A stretch of DNA of 64,000 nucleotides from the NCBI RefSeq assembly GCF_900091955.1, contig NZ_FMDF01000182.1, positions 1-64,000 on the forward strand. Reading direction: 5' to 3'. Origin of the DNA: Streptomyces sp. Ncost-T10-10d (lineage in GTDB: Bacteria; Actinomycetota; Actinomycetes; Streptomycetales; Streptomycetaceae). Under the pieces are notes generated by a model that had not been told where the DNA came from, made no database searches, and saw only the letters and a list, made by a program, of their open reading frames with translations. The translations under genes and the position numbers were made by a program. Below, in pieces: positions 17,101 through 25,930 of this stretch (its first letter is position 1; each line of letters starts with the position of its first letter).

Positions 17101-18813
17101 GTCCAGCTCGCCCACCCGGCCGCCGCCCTTCTTGGGGTCGGCGCCGGCGAGAAAGACCCCGAAGAGCCCGCGGTCGGGGATGGTCCCGCCGGAGGTGACG
17201 GCGAGTCGCTGGGCGCCGGGGCGGCCCGTGACCGTACCGGCCACCCGGTCCCAGACCACACGCGGGCGCAGCTCGGCAAAAGCATCGGACGGATAACGTC
17301 CGGCGAGCATGTCCAGAACGGCCGTGAATGCCGACTCCGGGAGCGAGGCGAAGGGGGCCGCGCGACGCGTCACAGCCAGTAGATCATCCACCTGCCACGT
17401 GTCCAGGGCGACCATGGCGACGAGCTGCTGGGCCAGCACATCCAAGGGGTTGGACGGGATCCGGAGCGCCTCGATGGACCCCTCGCGCATCCGCTCGGTG
17501 ACCACGGCAGCCTGCACCAGATCGCCCCGGTACTTCGGGAAGACCACTCCGGTGGAGACCGCACCGACCTGGTGCCCGGCCCGGCCGACCCGTTGCAGTC
17601 CGGAGGCGACCGACGGCGGCGACTCCACCTGGACGACCAGATCGACCGCCCCCATGTCGATGCCCAGCTCCAGACTGGAGGTGGCGACCACGGCCGGCAG
17701 CCGGCCCGCCTTGAGGTCCTCCTCGACCTGGGCGCGCTGTTCCTTGGAAACCGAACCGTGGTGTGCACGGGCGAGGAGCGCGGGAGCGCCCTTCGCCGCG
17801 CCGGACTGGGCCATGATCTCGGCCGGGGAGTGTGCTTCCGGCAGCCTCGTGGCGGAGCCGTGTTCGTCGAGCACAGTGCCGGTGGCCCGCTCGTACGCGA
17901 TCTCGTTGAGCCGGTTGCAGAGCCGCTCCGCGAGGCGGCGGGAATTGGCGAAGACGATGGTGGAGCGATGCTCCTGGACGAGATCGACGATGCGTTCCTC
18001 GACATGGGGCCAGATCGACGGCTTGTCCGCCTGGCCCGCCTGGTCCGTGTCCGTGGCGGGGGAGCCGCCGAGTTCGCCCAGATCCTCGACCGGCACGACC
18101 ACCGACAGGTCGAACCGCTTGGTGGACGGCGGCTGGACGATCTCCACCTTCCGCTGCGGTGAGAGGAAGCGCGCCACCTCGTCGACCGGACGGACCGTCG
18201 CAGACAGGCCGATCCGCCGTGCGGGCCGCGGCAGCAGCTCGTCGAGACGTTCCAGCGATACGGCGAGATGGGCGCCCCGCTTCGTACCCGCCACGGCATG
18301 CACTTCGTCGAGAATCACCGTCTCGATGCCGGACAGCGCCTCCCGGGCGGATGAGGTCAGCATCAGGAACAGTGATTCGGGCGTGGTGATCAGGATGTCC
18401 GGTGGCCGGGTCGCCATCGAGCGGCGCTCGGCGGGCGGGGTGTCGCCGGAGCGGATTCCCACCCGGACCTCGGGCTCGGGCAGCCCGAGACGCACCGACT
18501 CCTGGCGGATGCCGGTCAGCGGTGAGCGGAGATTGCGCTCGACATCGACCGCGAGGGCCTTGAGGGGCGACACGTACAGCACGCGGCAGCGCTTCTTCGC
18601 CTCGGCGGGCGGCGGGACGGACGCAAGACCGTCCAGCGCGGCGAGGAACGCGGCCAGCGTCTTGCCGGAGCCGGTCGGCGCGACGACCAGCACGTCCGAG
18701 CCCTCGCCGATCGCGCGCCAGGCGCCTTCCTGCGCGGCGGTGGGCGCGCTGAAGGCACCCGCGAACCAGCTGCGGGTCGCAGGGGAGAACGAGTCGAGCG
18801 CAGAGCCGGCCAT
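14131..18813 (-). CDS. lhr: Large ATP-dependent helicase Lhr
   Basis: A 1560-residue superfamily-2 3'-5' helicase of the long bacterial Lhr type. Walker A APTGSGKT is near residue 46, the DEVH box is in VILDEVHAV, and SATVRP is motif III. Motif VI is ...QRVGRAGH. The Lhr-core winged-helix and beta-barrel follow, then a long C-terminal extension to about residue 1560. I chose ATG 18813 (MAGSALDSF), where a GGGGGA tract just upstream can act as SD; ATG 18822 in frame is an alternative. It is divergent from the araC gene over 81 bp, and co-directional with nei. Confidence 0.93.
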   Translation of the reverse strand: MAGSALDSFSPATRSWFAGAFSAPTAAQEGAWRAIGEGSDVLVVAPTGSGKTLAAFLAALDGLASVPPPAEAKKRCRVLYVSPLKALAVDVERNLRSPLTGIRQESVRLGLPEPEVRVGIRSGDTPPAERRSMATRPPDILITTPESLFLMLTSSAREALSGIETVILDEVHAVAGTKRGAHLAVSLERLDELLPRPARRIGLSATVRPVDEVARFLSPQRKVEIVQPPSTKRFDLSVVVPVEDLGELGGSPATDTDQAGQADKPSIWPHVEERIVDLVQEHRSTIVFANSRRLAERLCNRLNEIAYERATGTVLDEHGSATRLPEAHSPAEIMAQSGAAKGAPALLARAHHGSVSKEQRAQVEEDLKAGRLPAVVATSSLELGIDMGAVDLVVQVESPPSVASGLQRVGRAGHQVGAVSTGVVFPKYRGDLVQAAVVTERMREGSIEALRIPSNPLDVLAQQLVAMVALDTWQVDDLLAVTRRAAPFASLPESAFTAVLDMLAGRYPSDAFAELRPRVVWDRVAGTVTGRPGAQRLAVTSGGTIPDRGLFGVFLAGADPKKGGGRVGELDEEMVYESRVGDVFTLGTTSWRIEDITRDRVLVSPAPGVPGRLPFWKGDQLGRPLELGRALGAFLREIGGLSQEAARQRLLAAGLDIWAADNTLSYIDEQRRACGHVPDDRTILVERFRDELGDWRVVVHSPFGAQVHAPWALALNARLAERYGMDAQVMHADDGIVLRLPDADLMGLDLLDFDPAQDPAQAPAPLPGLSYDSGQPPVGAADVTFDQGEINQIVTDQVGGSALFASRFRECAARALLLPRRSPGKRTPLWQQRQRAAQLLQVASEFGSFPIVLEAVRECLQDVFDVPGLRELMGDLEARRVRLVEVTTPEPSPFARSLLFGYVAQFLYEGDSPLAERRAAALSLDSHLLAELLGQAELRELLDADVLTELTQELQWMTEDRRIKDIEGVADLLRVLGPLTDAELAERGAQRPWAPELAAARRAIQVRIGGADHWAAVEDAGRLRDALGTALPVGVPEAFTEPVKDPLGDLLARYARTHGPFTSTEAATRFGLGTAVTDGALQRLAATGRIVQGEFHPAGIGQEWCDATVLRRLRRRSLAALRHELEPVPPAALAGFLPQWQHVGHNSLRGIDGLARAIEQLQGAPVPASALEKLILPGRVTGYSPALLDELTTTGEVVWAGAGALPGKDGWLSLYLADSAPLLLPPPHPLELSALHESVLTALTGGYGLFFRQIADHVRATTHPDCTDPQLADAVWDLAWSGRLTNDTLAPLRSLLGSGRTAGSTAHRAKRSVPRGRYGSLTAAARPVSRTGPPTVSGRWSLLPATEPDPTHRAHALARTLLDRHGVVTRGAVQAEGVEGGFSATYRVLSAFEDNGQARRGYVVEGLGAAQFAMDGAVDRLRATSTARDRTEPGAAPHALVLAAADPANAYGAALPWPEPPDGAGHKPGRKAGALVVLVDGELAMYMERGGKTLLAWPTDPEDPALLAAAGALAAAARTGALGTVTVERTNGASSLTSPLGRTLEAAGFLATPRGLRLRA

Positions 18814-18894
18814 GTCCCCCATCGTGCACCCCGGCACTGACAACGGCTGTGACGGCCATCGGCGACCTCGCCGGGGAGCTGCGAGAATTCGTCC

Positions 18895-19767
18895 ATGGCG
18901 GCAATACCGGAGTCGGGGCCGGGGGAGTGGGCGAGGCACTGGCAGTACGCGGAGTTGCCCGACCTCGATCTGCTGCGTGCCCGGTACGTGCGCCACACCT
19001 TCCCGCGCCACAGCCACGAGGGCTATGTCTTCGGCACCATCACCCGAGGGGTGGAAGACGTCGGGCTGCCCGGCGGCGCCGTCGTGCACGCGGGCCCCGG
19101 CGTCGTAGTCATGATCAATCCGGAGGTGCCGCACACCGCCCGCGCGGGTGTTCCGGAGGGCTGGGTGTACGCCACGCTGTACCCGTCCGCGCAGGTGATC
19201 AACGACATCGCGGCCGATACGACGAGTCTGCGCGGCACGGTCGGCTTCACCGAGACCAGCGTCATGGACCCGTACGCGGCCCGGCTGATCGGCGAGGTCC
19301 ACCGTGCTGCCGAGGAGGGCAACGCCCTTGCCGCGGACACCGTGCTGCGGGTGATGGTCGCGCGGCTGCTGAGCCTGCACGGCAGCGCACTGCCCGCGCG
19401 CGTGCCCCGCTCGGCGGGTGCACGCGACGCGGCGCGGGCCCGCGCCGTGCTGGAGTGCAGGATGGCGGAGCCGCCCACCTTGGAGGCGCTGGCGGCGGAG
19501 CTCGGCACCAGCCCGTTCGCGCTGCTGAGGGCCTTCAAGAAGCAGTACGGGATGCCGCCGCACACCTGGCTCACCGATGCCCGGGTGCGGGCCGCGCGCC
19601 GGATGCTCGACGCCGGGAGTGCACCTGCGCAGGTGGCCGCCGAGGTCGGCTTCACCGATCAGCCGCATCTCAACCGTCACTTCACCCGGATCGTGGGAGT
19701 GCCACCCGGCGCGTACCGGCGCGAACGCGCAAGAACGTACAAGACCGGTCGCGATCTGCCCACGTAG
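18895..19767 (+). CDS. AraC-family transcriptional regulator
   Basis: A 290-residue activator or repressor. An N-terminal cupin-like ligand domain (about residues 25-165; YVRHTFPRHSHEGYVFG carries the typical HxxxxF/HSH pattern) precedes two HTH units (about 185-285), including LEALAAELGTSPFALLRAFKKQYG and VAAEVGFTDQPHLNRHFTR in pieces. ATG 18895 has a poor SD, so a leaderless or alternative start is possible. It stands 11 bp before azlC on the same strand, making azlCD its most likely target. Confidence 0.88.
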   Translation: MAAIPESGPGEWARHWQYAELPDLDLLRARYVRHTFPRHSHEGYVFGTITRGVEDVGLPGGAVVHAGPGVVVMINPEVPHTARAGVPEGWVYATLYPSAQVINDIAADTTSLRGTVGFTETSVMDPYAARLIGEVHRAAEEGNALAADTVLRVMVARLLSLHGSALPARVPRSAGARDAARARAVLECRMAEPPTLEALAAELGTSPFALLRAFKKQYGMPPHTWLTDARVRAARRMLDAGSAPAQVAAEVGFTDQPHLNRHFTRIVGVPPGAYRRERARTYKTGRDLPT

Positions 19768-19777
19768 CGTTCCGGTC

Positions 19778-20581
19778 GTGGCAGAACAGACGACACTCCC
19801 AGAAGACTTCGGCGAGGCAGCCGGCGCACCCCACGACAGCGCGACCGTCCCCGGGGCGCAGCCGGACGCCGTCGGGGCGAAGTCGGACTCGGCCGTCGTA
19901 CGCGACGCGCTCGGTGTCGGCATAGCCGTCGGACTTTCCGGCTTCGCCTTCGGCGTGACCTCGGCCGGTTCCGGACTGAGCCTGTTGCAGACCTGTGCGC
20001 TCAGCCTCGCCGTCTTCACCGGGGCCTCGCAGTTCGCCCTCGTGGGTGCTCTCGCGGCGGGCGGCAACCCCTACACCGCGGCTGCCGGGGCCTTCTTCCT
20101 CGGCGTACGCAACTCGTTCTACGGCCTGCGGCTGTCGCAGCTGCTCGCTCTTCCACGCGCGCTCCGTCCCTTCGCCGCCCAGTGGGTCATCGACGAGACG
20201 ACCGCCGTGACACTGCCGCAGCCCACCCGGCGAGCCGCACGGATCGGTTTCGCCGTGACCGGCCTCACCCTCTATGTGCTGTGGAACCTGACCACGCTGT
20301 TGGGGGCCCTCGGCGCCGAGGCGCTCGGCGACACCGACGCCTGGGGGCTGGACGCGGCATCGCCCGCCGTCTTCCTCGCCCTGCTCGCGCCGATGCTCAA
20401 AAGCACGACGGAACGCATCACCGCCGCACTCGCGGTTCTGCTCGCGCTCGGACTGCTGCCCGTACTGCCCGCAGGCGTCCCCGTCCTGCTGTCCGCGCTT
20501 GCCGCACCTGCCGTCCTCTTCCTGAGCGGACGCCGGAAAGGACAGAGCCGGGGCACGGCCACGGCGGAGGAGAACCGATGA
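19778..20581 (+). CDS. azlC: AzlC-family amino acid exporter, large subunit
   Basis: A 267-residue integral membrane protein. After a hydrophilic N-terminal tail of about 45 residues comes the AzlC core: GVAVGLSGFAFGV-like helix, FTGASQFALVGAL (the family signature), FFLGVRNSFYGLRLS, then four more hydrophobic helices. With AzlD it forms an exporter of branched-chain or related amino acids. GTG 19778 starts 11 bp after the AraC gene; the stop overlaps the azlD start by 4 bp (ATGA at 20578-20581). Confidence 0.88.
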   Translation: MAEQTTLPEDFGEAAGAPHDSATVPGAQPDAVGAKSDSAVVRDALGVGIAVGLSGFAFGVTSAGSGLSLLQTCALSLAVFTGASQFALVGALAAGGNPYTAAAGAFFLGVRNSFYGLRLSQLLALPRALRPFAAQWVIDETTAVTLPQPTRRAARIGFAVTGLTLYVLWNLTTLLGALGAEALGDTDAWGLDAASPAVFLALLAPMLKSTTERITAALAVLLALGLLPVLPAGVPVLLSALAAPAVLFLSGRRKGQSRGTATAEENR

Positions 20582-20895
20582 ACATCTGGATCGCCATCGC
20601 GCTGACCGCCGTCGGCTGCTACCTCGCCAAACTGCTCGGACTGCTGGTGCCTGCCGGTGTGCTGGAACGTCCGCTCGCGCAGCGTCTCGCCGCGCTGCTG
20701 CCCGTCGCGCTCCTGGCCGCCCTCACCGCGCAGCAGACGTTCGGCGACGGGCAGCACCTGACGCTGGACGCCAGAGGCGCGGGGCTCGCCGCGGCGGCGC
20801 TCGCACTGGTTCTGCGCGCGCCCTTCCTCGTGGTCGTAGGGGCCGCCGTGGTCGTCACTGCAGGGGTACGTGCCCTCGGACAGGCACCTTGGTGA
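20578..20895 (+). CDS. azlD: AzlD-domain exporter, small subunit
   Basis: A 105-residue protein with three to four TM helices (MNIWIAIALTAVGCYLAKLL, then LLPVALLAALTAQQTF, then the Ala/Val-rich C-terminal helix). It is the usual small partner of AzlC, translationally coupled by ATGA. A hairpin follows at 20905-20939. Confidence 0.88.
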   Translation: MNIWIAIALTAVGCYLAKLLGLLVPAGVLERPLAQRLAALLPVALLAALTAQQTFGDGQHLTLDARGAGLAAAALALVLRAPFLVVVGAAVVVTAGVRALGQAPW

Positions 20896-20904
20896 GACAC
20901 ACGT

Positions 20905-20939
20905 GTAAGGGGCTCGATTCACGGGACCGAACCCCTTAC
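20905..20939 (+). terminator. Terminator between azlD and the MFS remnant
   Basis: GTAAGGGG at 20905-20912 pairs perfectly with CCCCTTAC at 20932-20939; a further three inner pairs are possible. It lies ten bases after the azlD stop and could serve both strands. Confidence 0.65.
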
Positions 20940-20957
20940 CGCGTACTTGTCGCCCGT

Positions 20958-21374
20958 TCAGTGCACTGCGAGGCCCATCGGCGCGGCCTCCGCCACATCC
21001 GGCCGTGCCGCGTCCTTCTCCGGCCGGAGGAAGCGGACGGCGAGCTCGCCGGCCACCGCGACCAGCCCCGCCATCAGCAGATACGCCGAGAGGCAACCCG
21101 TGGGCACAAAGGCCGCCGCATCCACCATCCGGCCCGTGACGAGCGACGACAGAATCCCGGCGAGTGCATAGACGAAGGGCGGCGCGCCCAGCGCCACTCC
21201 GCGCGGCCCGGCCGGTGCGATCCGGGCGACGGCCGTCTGCGAGACGGTGAGGATCACATTCGTCAGCACCATCAGCGCGATCTTCACGCCCACCGGATCC
21301 ACCCCGGCGAACACCGCGATCGACAATCCGGCCACGCACATCAGGAGACCGCCCCCGAGCCGACGGGCAGCCTG
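20958..21374 (-). pseudogene. C-terminal remnant of an MFS transporter
   Basis: The minus-strand frame encodes about 138 residues of clear MFS character: four or five hydrophobic helices and the loop MVDAAAFVPTGCLSAYLLMAG. A complete transporter has about 420 residues, so only the last third survives. Upstream in the same frame (above about 21400) the sequence becomes Cys/Arg-rich and non-membrane, and no plausible start or N-terminal half is present before the next gene at 21536. The 5' part was probably deleted. Confidence 0.7.
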
Positions 21375-21535
21375 GCAGAACTCCGTTGCCGGGGCCGACG
21401 GCGTGTCCGCAGCCGGCTGACCGATACGGACGGCACATGCACGGCGACACGACTCGGGTGCGCGGAGGCACGGAGCACTGCACACAGAGCACGGGGCCGG
21501 GCCATGAGCCCGCTGCGCCGTCTTGACCACCGTTC

Positions 21536-22450
21536 TCAGTCGAGGCTGCGCCCATGGGCCCGCAGTGTCAGGAGCGCCTTGAGCGTCACGATGGGCCGCC
21601 CCTCCAGAGCCGTCCCAGGCGCCCACTGCCGCCAGTTCACCGGCCAGCCGCCGTCCGTCTGCTGCTGGGCCGCAAGATGGTCGAGCGAGCGGGCCAGCTC
21701 CTCCTCGGTGAACCAGCGGCGGGCGAGCGAATCGGGTGTACGGGCGTAGTCGTACGGGAAGTGCTGCTCGCCCGGTGCGTATCCGGCCGCCACCGGGTAC
21801 TCCGCGCTCCTCTCCGGATCCAGCACGGCGAGCCGCTGTTCGCGCACCAGCCGCCCGAGCCGGTCGGCCGCCGCCTCCGCACGGGCCCGGTCCGGAGCGC
21901 CGTCGAGGAAGGCGAGCGCCGCCTCGATCTCGTACGGATGCGACTGCTCCAGAGCGTCGACCGCCGCCCAGCAGAAATCGGTGGCCCGGAACAGCCAGGC
22001 ATGCCACACCGCATTGCGGTGCAGGAGCCCGACGACGGGTCCGGTGGTCAACAGTGCCGCGAGCGGGTCGTCGACGACCGGGATGAACGGCGCCGCCGGA
22101 TAGCCGCGCTGCGATGGCAGGAGAGCGGGCAACGCCCCCTCCTTGGTGGACACCTCGGTCAGGAAGCGGCAGATCCGCTCCACTCGCAGCCCGCTGCAGC
22201 GGCCGATGGAGTCGAGGACGTTGAGTGCGTGCGCGGTGTGCAGCGGCTGACTGACAGGGCCACGCAGATCGGGTTCGAGTGCGTTCCCGTATCCGCCGTC
22301 CTCATTCAGATAGGCGGCGAGTGCGGTCTCCACGGCCTCCGTACTTCCTTTCAGGAAGTGATGGGCGAACCGCCGCTGTTCTAGGACACGGGCCGTGAGC
22401 CAGATGAACTGCTCGGCACGGTTGAGGGGACTTGTTCCGGTTCCAGCCAT
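21536..22450 (-). CDS. Conserved hypothetical protein (terpenoid-cyclase/prenyltransferase-like alpha barrel)
   Basis: A 304-residue soluble protein. The phrases NEDGGYGNALEPDLRGP and QQTDGGWPVNWRQWAPGT resemble the QW/DGGW repeats of squalene-cyclase and prenyltransferase alpha-barrels. No DxDD or zinc ligand set is evident, so enzymatic activity is uncertain. ATG 22450 is the first in-frame start. It stands alone on the minus strand between the MFS remnant and the divergent DUF3046 gene. I do not assign a function. Confidence 0.75.
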   Translation of the reverse strand: MAGTGTSPLNRAEQFIWLTARVLEQRRFAHHFLKGSTEAVETALAAYLNEDGGYGNALEPDLRGPVSQPLHTAHALNVLDSIGRCSGLRVERICRFLTEVSTKEGALPALLPSQRGYPAAPFIPVVDDPLAALLTTGPVVGLLHRNAVWHAWLFRATDFCWAAVDALEQSHPYEIEAALAFLDGAPDRARAEAAADRLGRLVREQRLAVLDPERSAEYPVAAGYAPGEQHFPYDYARTPDSLARRWFTEEELARSLDHLAAQQQTDGGWPVNWRQWAPGTALEGRPIVTLKALLTLRAHGRSLD

Positions 22451-22529
22451 GGACCGACCGTAGGGCGGTAAGCGCTCTCGGCAAGACGTAGCGGCATGGC
22501 TGCACTCTCAGGAGCGGGATACTGAGGTC

Positions 22530-22724
22530 ATGCGGTTGACGATTTTCTGGGAACGGATGGCGGACCACTTCGGCGCGGGATACGCCGATTCCTTCGCGCG
22601 CGATCATGTGATGGCCGAGCTCGACGGGCAGACGGTGCACCAGGCGCTGGCCGCGGGCTGGGAGGCCAAGGATGTCTGGCGCGGTGTCTGTACCGCGGTC
22701 GGCATCCCCGCCGACAAGCGCTGA
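22530..22724 (+). CDS. DUF3046 family small protein
   Basis: A 64-residue protein matching the actinobacterial DUF3046 pattern: RLTIFWERMADHFGAGYADS near the start, then ALAAGWEAKDVWRGVC. This family is typically encoded just upstream of recA in actinobacteria; here it lies 2 kb before it. The function is unknown. Confidence 0.85.
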   Translation: MRLTIFWERMADHFGAGYADSFARDHVMAELDGQTVHQALAAGWEAKDVWRGVCTAVGIPADKR

Positions 22725-22806
22725 TCGGCGGCTCGTCAATGGCCGGACCTGTGATGTTGTCCGGGGCGGGGGGCTGTTTGTCACAGCCGTAGGCGAGACT
22801 GGAGCC

Positions 22807-24063
22807 GTGTCACCGACAGACGAGACAGCCCAGACCCAGACGCCTCTCACCCAGCCCGCCCCGCCGGTCCCGCCGTCCGGCTACCGGCCGAACCGTATGC
22901 CCGCGTGGCTGCCGCGTGCCATGGTGCTCGCCCTGGCGCTCTACGCCTGTTTCCAGCTCGGCAGCTGGGCGTTCGACCAGCTCATCGGGCTGCTGATCAA
23001 TGTGCTGATCGCGTTCTTCCTGGCGCTCGCCATAGAGCCCGCGGTGAGCCGGATGTCGTCGCGCGGCATGCGTCGCGGCCTCGCCACTTTCCTGGTCTTC
23101 CTCGCCGTGCTGATAGCGGCAGCCGGTTTCGTCGTGCTGCTCGGCTCGATGCTCGCGGGCCAGATCGTCGACATGGTCGAGGAGTTCCCGAAGTATCTGG
23201 ACTCGGTGATCAACTGGGTCAACCAGAGCTTCCACACCGAGCTCTCCCGGGTCGAGGTTCAGGACAGTGTGCTGCACTCCGACTGGCTGCAGAAGTACGT
23301 CCAGAACAGCGCGACCGGAGTGCTCGACATCTCCACCACCGTGCTCGGCGGGCTGTTCCGTCTTCTGACGATCTTCCTGTTCTCGTTCTACTTCGCCGCC
23401 GACGGTCCCAGACTGCGGCGCGCCCTGTGCTCCGTACTGCCACCCGCCAAGCAGGCCGAGGTCCTGCGGGCCTGGGAGATCGCGGTCGACAAGACCGGCG
23501 GCTACCTCTACTCGCGCGGTCTGATGGCACTCGTCTCCGGGATCGCGCACTACATCCTGCTGGTGATCCTCGGTGTTCCGTACGCGCCCGCGCTTGCCAT
23601 CTGGGTCGGACTGGTCTCCCAGTTCATCCCCACGATCGGTACGTATCTGGCAGGCGCCCTGCCCATGCTGATCGCGTTCACCGTCGACCCCTGGTACGCG
23701 CTGTGGGTGCTCGGATTCGTCGTGGTCTACCAGCAGTTCGAGAACTATGCGCTGCAGCCCAAGCTCACCTCCAGGACCGTCGACATCCATCCGGCGGTCG
23801 CGTTCGGATCGGTCATCGTGGGCACGGCCTTGATGGGGGCCGTGGGTGCGTTGATCGCGATCCCGGCCGTCGCCACGCTCCAGGCGTTCCTCGGCGCCTA
23901 CGTGAAGCGGTACGACGTGACGGACGACCCGCGGGTGCACGGCCGTCACCAGCAACGAGGTGAGCCGGTACTCATGCGACTGCGCCGGTCCTGGCGGACT
24001 GCCGGGAGCAATGAGGGCCGGGGCGGACAGGACGGCGCCGGGGAGCATCCGGAACGTGCCTGA
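22807..24063 (+). CDS. AI-2E family transporter (TqsA/PerM-like permease)
   Basis: A 418-residue membrane protein with about eight TM helices. The family-specific central region is visible: a periplasmic segment with FPKYLDSVINWVNQ, then LLTIFLFSFYFAADG, and the C-terminal signature WVGLVSQFIPTIGTYLAGALP and NYALQPKLTSRTVDIHP in pieces. GTG 22807 is the chosen start (SPTDETAQTQT); an upstream ATG at 22672 overlaps the DUF3046 gene and gives non-family sequence. The substrate is unknown; autoinducer export is shown only for some members. Confidence 0.88.
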   Translation: MSPTDETAQTQTPLTQPAPPVPPSGYRPNRMPAWLPRAMVLALALYACFQLGSWAFDQLIGLLINVLIAFFLALAIEPAVSRMSSRGMRRGLATFLVFLAVLIAAAGFVVLLGSMLAGQIVDMVEEFPKYLDSVINWVNQSFHTELSRVEVQDSVLHSDWLQKYVQNSATGVLDISTTVLGGLFRLLTIFLFSFYFAADGPRLRRALCSVLPPAKQAEVLRAWEIAVDKTGGYLYSRGLMALVSGIAHYILLVILGVPYAPALAIWVGLVSQFIPTIGTYLAGALPMLIAFTVDPWYALWVLGFVVVYQQFENYALQPKLTSRTVDIHPAVAFGSVIVGTALMGAVGALIAIPAVATLQAFLGAYVKRYDVTDDPRVHGRHQQRGEPVLMRLRRSWRTAGSNEGRGGQDGAGEHPERA

Positions 24064-24071
24064 CCGGCTCG

Positions 24072-24508
24072 GTGGCGGGGGCTGGTCTCAGCGATAGCCC
24101 GTTACGTCGTCCGGCCGGGGGCCTGGACCTCGGTGGCATATCTCCAGGCATCGGGCCGGGAGAGTGCGCGATCACGTCACGCCAGTTCGCCTCAGTGACA
24201 CCGTGGGCCTCCAGCACGGCTTCGGACCGCAGCCGGCCGGGCGTGAGGGGCATGAAACGGTCGCACCATGGGACGCCACGAGTGCGCCGACCTCCTCGGG
24301 CATCGGATGGTCCACCCCAACCGGGATTCCGTGGCCGCCGGCCTCGTCCACGAGCAGCCGTCTCCTTGATGCTCTCGGGGCGGTTCATCTCCGAGCGCTG
24401 CGACCCGCTCGCCCGCCCCGTGACGTGGACGGTCGCTCCGGTCGCACCCAGTGGAACAGCGATGCCGCGTAGGCCCGCACCCCGCGTCGCCCCCGCCACC
24501 AGAGCCAC
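24072..24508 (-). pseudogene. Decayed short-chain dehydrogenase gene (frameshifts, internal deletion)
   Basis: The minus strand reads MALVAGATRGAGLRGIAVPL and VHVTGRASGSQRSEMNRPES, the NAD(P)-binding start of a ~300-residue SDR. It then shifts frame near 24345 to RLLVDEAGGHGIPVGVDHPM (24360-24301) and shifts back near 24270 to MPLTPGRLRSEAVLEAHGVT, a segment that lies near the C-terminus of such enzymes. About 100 middle residues, including the catalytic Tyr-Lys, are missing. It is clearly a degenerate gene. The 3' end is approximate. Confidence 0.72.
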
Positions 24509-24633
24509 CTTTCCTGCCGCTTATGTCCCTATGTGGCAGGAATTCGGCATGGTGTCGATCGGTGATCTTGACTCCGCCGAGGGTGGGGTGCTAGGGCGCT
24601 ACGCTGGGGGCAGTTCGGTCCGCCGCGGTGTGC

Positions 24634-24662
24634 TTGACACCAAAATCGAACATCCATTCTCA
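24634..24662 (+). promoter_or_regulatory. recA promoter with SOS (LexA) box
   Basis: TTGACA at 24634-24639 is a good -35 hexamer. Between it and the probable -10 region (near 24657) lies GAACATCCATTC (24648-24659), a near match to the gram-positive GAAC-N4-GTTC SOS box. LexA bound here would block RNA polymerase. The recA start is 140 bp downstream. Confidence 0.7.
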
Positions 24663-24799
24663 TGGGATTCCGGCCGGGTTTTCCCGGGCCCGACCGTGGA
24701 GTTGTCCACAGGCCGGGAGGACGTCGAGGCCCATTGTCAGTGGCAGGGGTTAGCGTCTTTGACGTGAAGCGATCGACTCAAGCAAATCGGGTGGAACCC

Positions 24800-25927
24800 A
24801 TGGCAGGAACCGACCGCGAGAAGGCGCTGGACGCCGCACTCGCACAGATTGAACGGCAATTCGGCAAGGGCGCGGTGATGCGCCTCGGTGAGCGGCCGAA
24901 CGAGCCCATCGAGGTGATCCCCACCGGGTCGACTGCCCTCGACGTGGCCCTCGGCGTCGGCGGTCTGCCGCGCGGCCGTGTGGTGGAGGTGTACGGACCG
25001 GAGTCCTCCGGTAAGACGACGCTGACGCTGCACGCGGTGGCGAATGCGCAGAAGCTCGGCGGCTCGGTGGCCTTCATCGACGCGGAGCACGCCCTCGACC
25101 CCGAGTACGCGAAGAAGCTCGGCGTCGACATCGACAGCCTCATCCTGTCCCAGCCGGACAACGGTGAGCAGGCCCTCGAAATCGTGGACATGCTGGTCCG
25201 CTCCGGCGCCCTCGACCTGATCGTCATCGACTCCGTCGCGGCGCTCGTGCCGCGTGCGGAGATCGAGGGCGAGATGGGCGACTCGCACGTGGGTCTGCAG
25301 GCCCGCCTGATGAGCCAGGCACTCCGCAAGATCACCAGCGCGCTCAACCAGTCCAAGACCACCGCGATCTTCATCAACCAGCTCCGCGAGAAGATCGGTG
25401 TGATGTTCGGCTCGCCGGAGACCACGACCGGTGGCCGGGCCCTCAAGTTCTACGCCTCGGTGCGCCTCGACATCCGCCGGATCGAGACGCTGAAGGACGG
25501 TACCGACGCCGTCGGTAACCGCACCCGGGTCAAGGTTGTGAAGAACAAGGTCGCGCCGCCCTTCAAGCAGGCCGAGTTCGACATCCTCTACGGCCAGGGC
25601 ATCAGCCGCGAGGGCGGTCTGATCGACATGGGCGTGGAGCACGGCTTCGTCCGAAAGGCGGGCGCCTGGTACACGTACGAGGGCGACCAGCTCGGCCAGG
25701 GCAAGGAGAACGCCCGTAACTTCCTCAAGGACAACCCCGATCTCGCCAATGAGATCGAGAAGAAGATCCTTGAGAAGCTGGGCGTCGGCGTCAGGCCCGA
25801 TGCCAACGCCGCCGAGCCCGGTGCGGATACGGCGGGCGGCGCCGCCGCTTCGGCCGACAGCGCGAAGTCGGTGCCCGCTCCGGCCGGCAAGGCCAAGCCG
25901 GCCAAGACCGCGGCGGCCAAGAGCTAG
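24800..25927 (+). CDS. recA: Recombinase RecA
   Basis: A 375-residue ATP-dependent strand-exchange protein and LexA co-protease. Walker A GPESSGKT is near residue 67, Walker B is in LDLIVIDSVAAL, and the loop FINQLREKIGVMFGSPETTT in pieces. The C-terminus is Ala/Lys-rich (about 335-375), longer than in E. coli, as is usual in Streptomyces. ATG 24800 is preceded by GGTGGAA. RecX follows after 3 bp, so the two are probably cotranscribed under the SOS box at 24648. Confidence 0.98.
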   Translation: MAGTDREKALDAALAQIERQFGKGAVMRLGERPNEPIEVIPTGSTALDVALGVGGLPRGRVVEVYGPESSGKTTLTLHAVANAQKLGGSVAFIDAEHALDPEYAKKLGVDIDSLILSQPDNGEQALEIVDMLVRSGALDLIVIDSVAALVPRAEIEGEMGDSHVGLQARLMSQALRKITSALNQSKTTAIFINQLREKIGVMFGSPETTTGGRALKFYASVRLDIRRIETLKDGTDAVGNRTRVKVVKNKVAPPFKQAEFDILYGQGISREGGLIDMGVEHGFVRKAGAWYTYEGDQLGQGKENARNFLKDNPDLANEIEKKILEKLGVGVRPDANAAEPGADTAGGAAASADSAKSVPAPAGKAKPAKTAAAKS

Positions 25928-25930
25928 ACC

